From the NCBI GenBank assembly GCA_013399015.1, contig VWZX01006715.1, positions 726,798-790,797 of the forward strand: DNA of 64,000 nt, in the 5' to 3' direction. The position numbers were made by a program, and so were the translations under genes. This stretch comes from Galbula dea (lineage: Eukaryota > Chordata > Aves > Piciformes > Galbulidae). Positions 62,815 through 64,000 of this stretch are shown here, piece after piece; the stretch's first letter is position 1; the number at the start of each line of letters is the position of its first letter. Under the pieces are notes generated by a model that searched no databases, was not told the DNA's origin, and saw only the letters and a program-made list of their open reading frames with translations.

Positions 62815-63580
62815 TTGAGAATGTTATCAGATCTCTGCACGCACTTGCAGTCAATCTGTAGGCTCAGCCTTTCCCTCAGCACTCGGATGGGTGCTCCCTG
62901 CCCAGTTAAGCATGTTGCCACATTGGTTCAGATCTCCTACCTGTCACTTGGAGGTAAAATAACTTGTAGACATCTTTCTACCTTGGGAACATCTTGGTGA
63001 TCAGTCTTTGACTGTTATCTAGGAGAGTGCACATCAGCAGTTAGATCTTCGTGTACCTGGCATAACATCTCGCTCGTAATTTCCAAGCAGATCGGATACT
63101 CTGTGGTGATTTGATGCCTCTCCCCTGCCAGCAGAAGACGCTGCCACTCAGACCCGGGAGGCAAATCAGATCAATCTGGACGCTGCAAAAAAAGCTTTTA
63201 TTTTAGTCATTTACCTCAGTTAGCTAGAGCAGAGCTGCTTTTATGCCTTGATTGGAGATAATACTAGTGAAATGGCAATAACCTCGCGAATGTACTTCTT
63301 CTGTATGTAAATCCTTTCAGGAAGTGCATGACAGCCTCTGCTTTCTATGGGTCCCCGTTTGTAAAGAAGCTGTTATCGCAGAATAAGTTTAATGGGTCGT
63401 GAATTCTGTGTTGAAAGGAGAGTTCTCTCCATGACTTCTGATCTGCCTGCAATAGACCTATTGGCTCGGCAGCAAGTGCATTAGGCTAAATACGCTTCCT
63501 CCATTGACTCTGAAGGTAACAGCCCTAAATGCCTCATTAAATTTTCATGGGTGACTGAGAGAAGCCATGAGAAAAGCACC
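62815..63580 (+). promoter_or_regulatory. CpG-elevated upstream flank of the right-edge promoter
   Basis: CpG frequency rises here compared with the previous 20 kb, with examples such as ctgcacgcactt, atctcgctcgtaa, agatcggatac, gacccgggagg, acctcgcgaatg and gctcggcagc. There are also AT-rich parts (gcttttattttagtcattta). No recognised repeat interrupts it. It is best read as the proximal upstream region of the promoter that follows, possibly carrying conserved elements. A 61-codon plus-strand frame at 62815-63000 is not convincing. Confidence 0.4.
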
Positions 63581-63713
63581 ACACTAGCAGCGGTGTGACT
63601 GGGGGGACCTCCCGAGCCACCCCTCTTCCCCTGGTGTNCCGAACTCATCCCGCCCCGGCCATCCCCCTCCTCCCTGCCCAGCTGCACCAACGCCACCGAG
63701 ACCCCCCAGCCCT

Positions 63714-63752
63714 GGGAGAGGAGGAGGAGGAGGAGGAAGAGGAGGAGGAGAA
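63714..63752 (+). repeat. (GGA)n repeat in the CpG island
   Basis: A run of about a dozen GGA/GAA triplets in the putative 5' untranslated region. A second shorter GGA run lies at 63949-63966 within the candidate coding start, where it encodes Gly residues. Such repeats are prone to length variation. Confidence 0.85.
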
Positions 63753-63877
63753 GCTCCCCTCATCAGCAGCTTTCCTCCGCCGCACACCTCCCCTTTTCCC
63801 CTCCCTCTGGCCTCATCGCCGCACCGGCGGGGGCCGGAGAGGGCAGGCGGCGCGGGAAGGCGGCTCTCCCTCCCAGC

Positions 63878-63901
63878 ATGGACGAGCCATGTGTATCCTA
63901 A
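63878..63901 (+). promoter_or_regulatory. 7-codon upstream ORF in the putative 5' leader
   Basis: The ATG at 63878 has A at -3 and G at +4, a strong Kozak context, and encodes MDEPCVS before a TAA at 63899-63901. It lies 51 bases upstream of, and in frame with, the better candidate start at 63929. A strong short uORF would be expected to lower or tune translation of the main frame. This assumes that transcription starts upstream of 63878, which the sequence cannot show. Confidence 0.4.
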
Positions 63902-63928
63902 GGAATAACAGCAGCTGCTGCGCCCACG

Positions 63929-63979
63929 ATGGGGAGCAGAGGGATGCGAGGAGGAGGAGGAGAGAGCTCGCTGGGACAG
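63929..63979 (+). CDS. Candidate first coding exon (partial, N-terminal 17 codons), gene not recognised
   Basis: The ATG at 63929 has A at -3 and G at +4, preceded in frame by a TAA stop at 63899-63901, so it is the first ATG of this frame after a stop. The frame reads MGSRGMRGGGGESSLGQ and stays open exactly to CAG|GTGAGG, a strong splice donor with the exon ending at 63979 in phase 0. The peptide is Gly-rich, partly from the GGA repeat, has no hydrophobic signal sequence and matches no family I can name. A competing ATG at 63889 (weak +4 base, another frame) also runs open to the donor, giving MCILRNNSSCCAHDGEQRD then an Arg run. The whole exon could also be untranslated. The gene would continue to the right of the window. 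Confidence 0.4.
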
Positions 63980-64000
63980 GTGAGGGTACCGGCGGCTGGA
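63980..64000 (+). other. Start of putative intron 1 (splice donor GTGAGG)
   Basis: The sequence acag|gtgaggg fits the vertebrate 5' splice site consensus at most positions. Only 21 bases of the putative intron lie in the window. Confidence 0.5.

Larger units (their letters stand above)
63585..64000 (+). promoter_or_regulatory. CpG island / promoter region at the window's right edge
   Basis: From about 63590 to the end the sequence becomes strongly G+C rich with frequent CpG (ccgccccggcc, ctcatcgccgcaccggcg, ggcaggcggcgcggg), in sharp contrast to the rest of the window. An SP1-like GC box, ggcgggggcc, lies at 63826-63835. No TATA box is evident, as is usual for CpG-island promoters. An unresolved base (N) lies at 63638. 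The island probably continues beyond the window. With the ATG and splice donor downstream, this supports a plus-strand promoter, although a minus-strand divergent transcript cannot be excluded. Confidence 0.75.

Noticed and set aside
63584..63787. Minus-strand proline/glycine-rich frame in the CpG island
   Set aside because: Arises from the GGA repeat and G+C-rich composition and crosses an N; no splice or start support.
1..64000. CRISPR array, phage, plasmid or bacterial operon content
   Set aside because: No spaced direct repeats, no dense coding and no bacterial-type genes; the repeats and base composition are those of an amniote nuclear genome.

Overview
The window looks like vertebrate nuclear DNA, most likely from a bird. 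Five segments carry the 3' end of avian-type CR1 LINEs (the 'ttggactagatgatct' block followed by attctatg-type octamers, or its reverse complement). CpG is strongly depleted everywhere except at a few short places. No reading frame between 1 and about 63.8 kb behaves like a protein gene: the longest open frame is 157 codons, none shows a recognisable domain, and the composition is what translated non-coding DNA gives. I saw no tRNA or rRNA gene, no CRISPR array and no bacterial or phage content. These judgements come from reading by eye; no alignment, gene predictor or repeat masker was run.

Layout. 1-5.8 kb: unique-looking non-coding DNA with one possible ancient palindromic (MITE-like) repeat. 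5.8-6.1 kb: two CR1 3' tails in the same direction. 6.1-29.5 kb: a long gene-free stretch with a 22-bp minisatellite (9.1 kb), a 10-bp perfect hairpin (16.6 kb), a POU/homeobox-like site cluster (17.5 kb), an isolated CpG cluster beside an octamer-like site (19.5 kb) and a 200-bp polypyrimidine tract (24.5 kb). 29.5-32.2 kb: a repeat cluster made of an avian CR1 (+), a much older 1-kb CR1 relic (-) that contains an N-flanked partial duplication, and another avian CR1 (-). 35.8-40.7 kb: a 30-T run, a splice-acceptor-like tract, two ancient MIR/L2-type relics and a CT microsatellite. 41.9-43.0 kb: an avian CR1 followed immediately by a CpG-enriched, non-repetitive block. 43-59.6 kb: nothing firm. 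59.7 kb: a well-preserved MIR-type SINE relic. 62.8-64.0 kb: rising CpG content leading into a CpG island.

The only gene evidence is at the right edge: a CpG island (about 63.59-64.0 kb) with an SP1-like box, GGA repeats, a 7-codon upstream ORF and, in the same frame after its stop, an ATG in strong Kozak context that stays open to a consensus splice donor (exon end 63979). I read this as the promoter and first exon of a plus-strand gene lying mostly to the right of the window. I do not recognise the 17 residues visible. The rest is best described as the 5' intergenic flank (or a large upstream intron) of that gene, probably with some regulatory elements. I found no evidence of a new biological system; the items most worth checking are the right-edge promoter, the CpG-rich non-coding blocks, the old repeat relics and the likely assembly artefact at the N near 30.5 kb.
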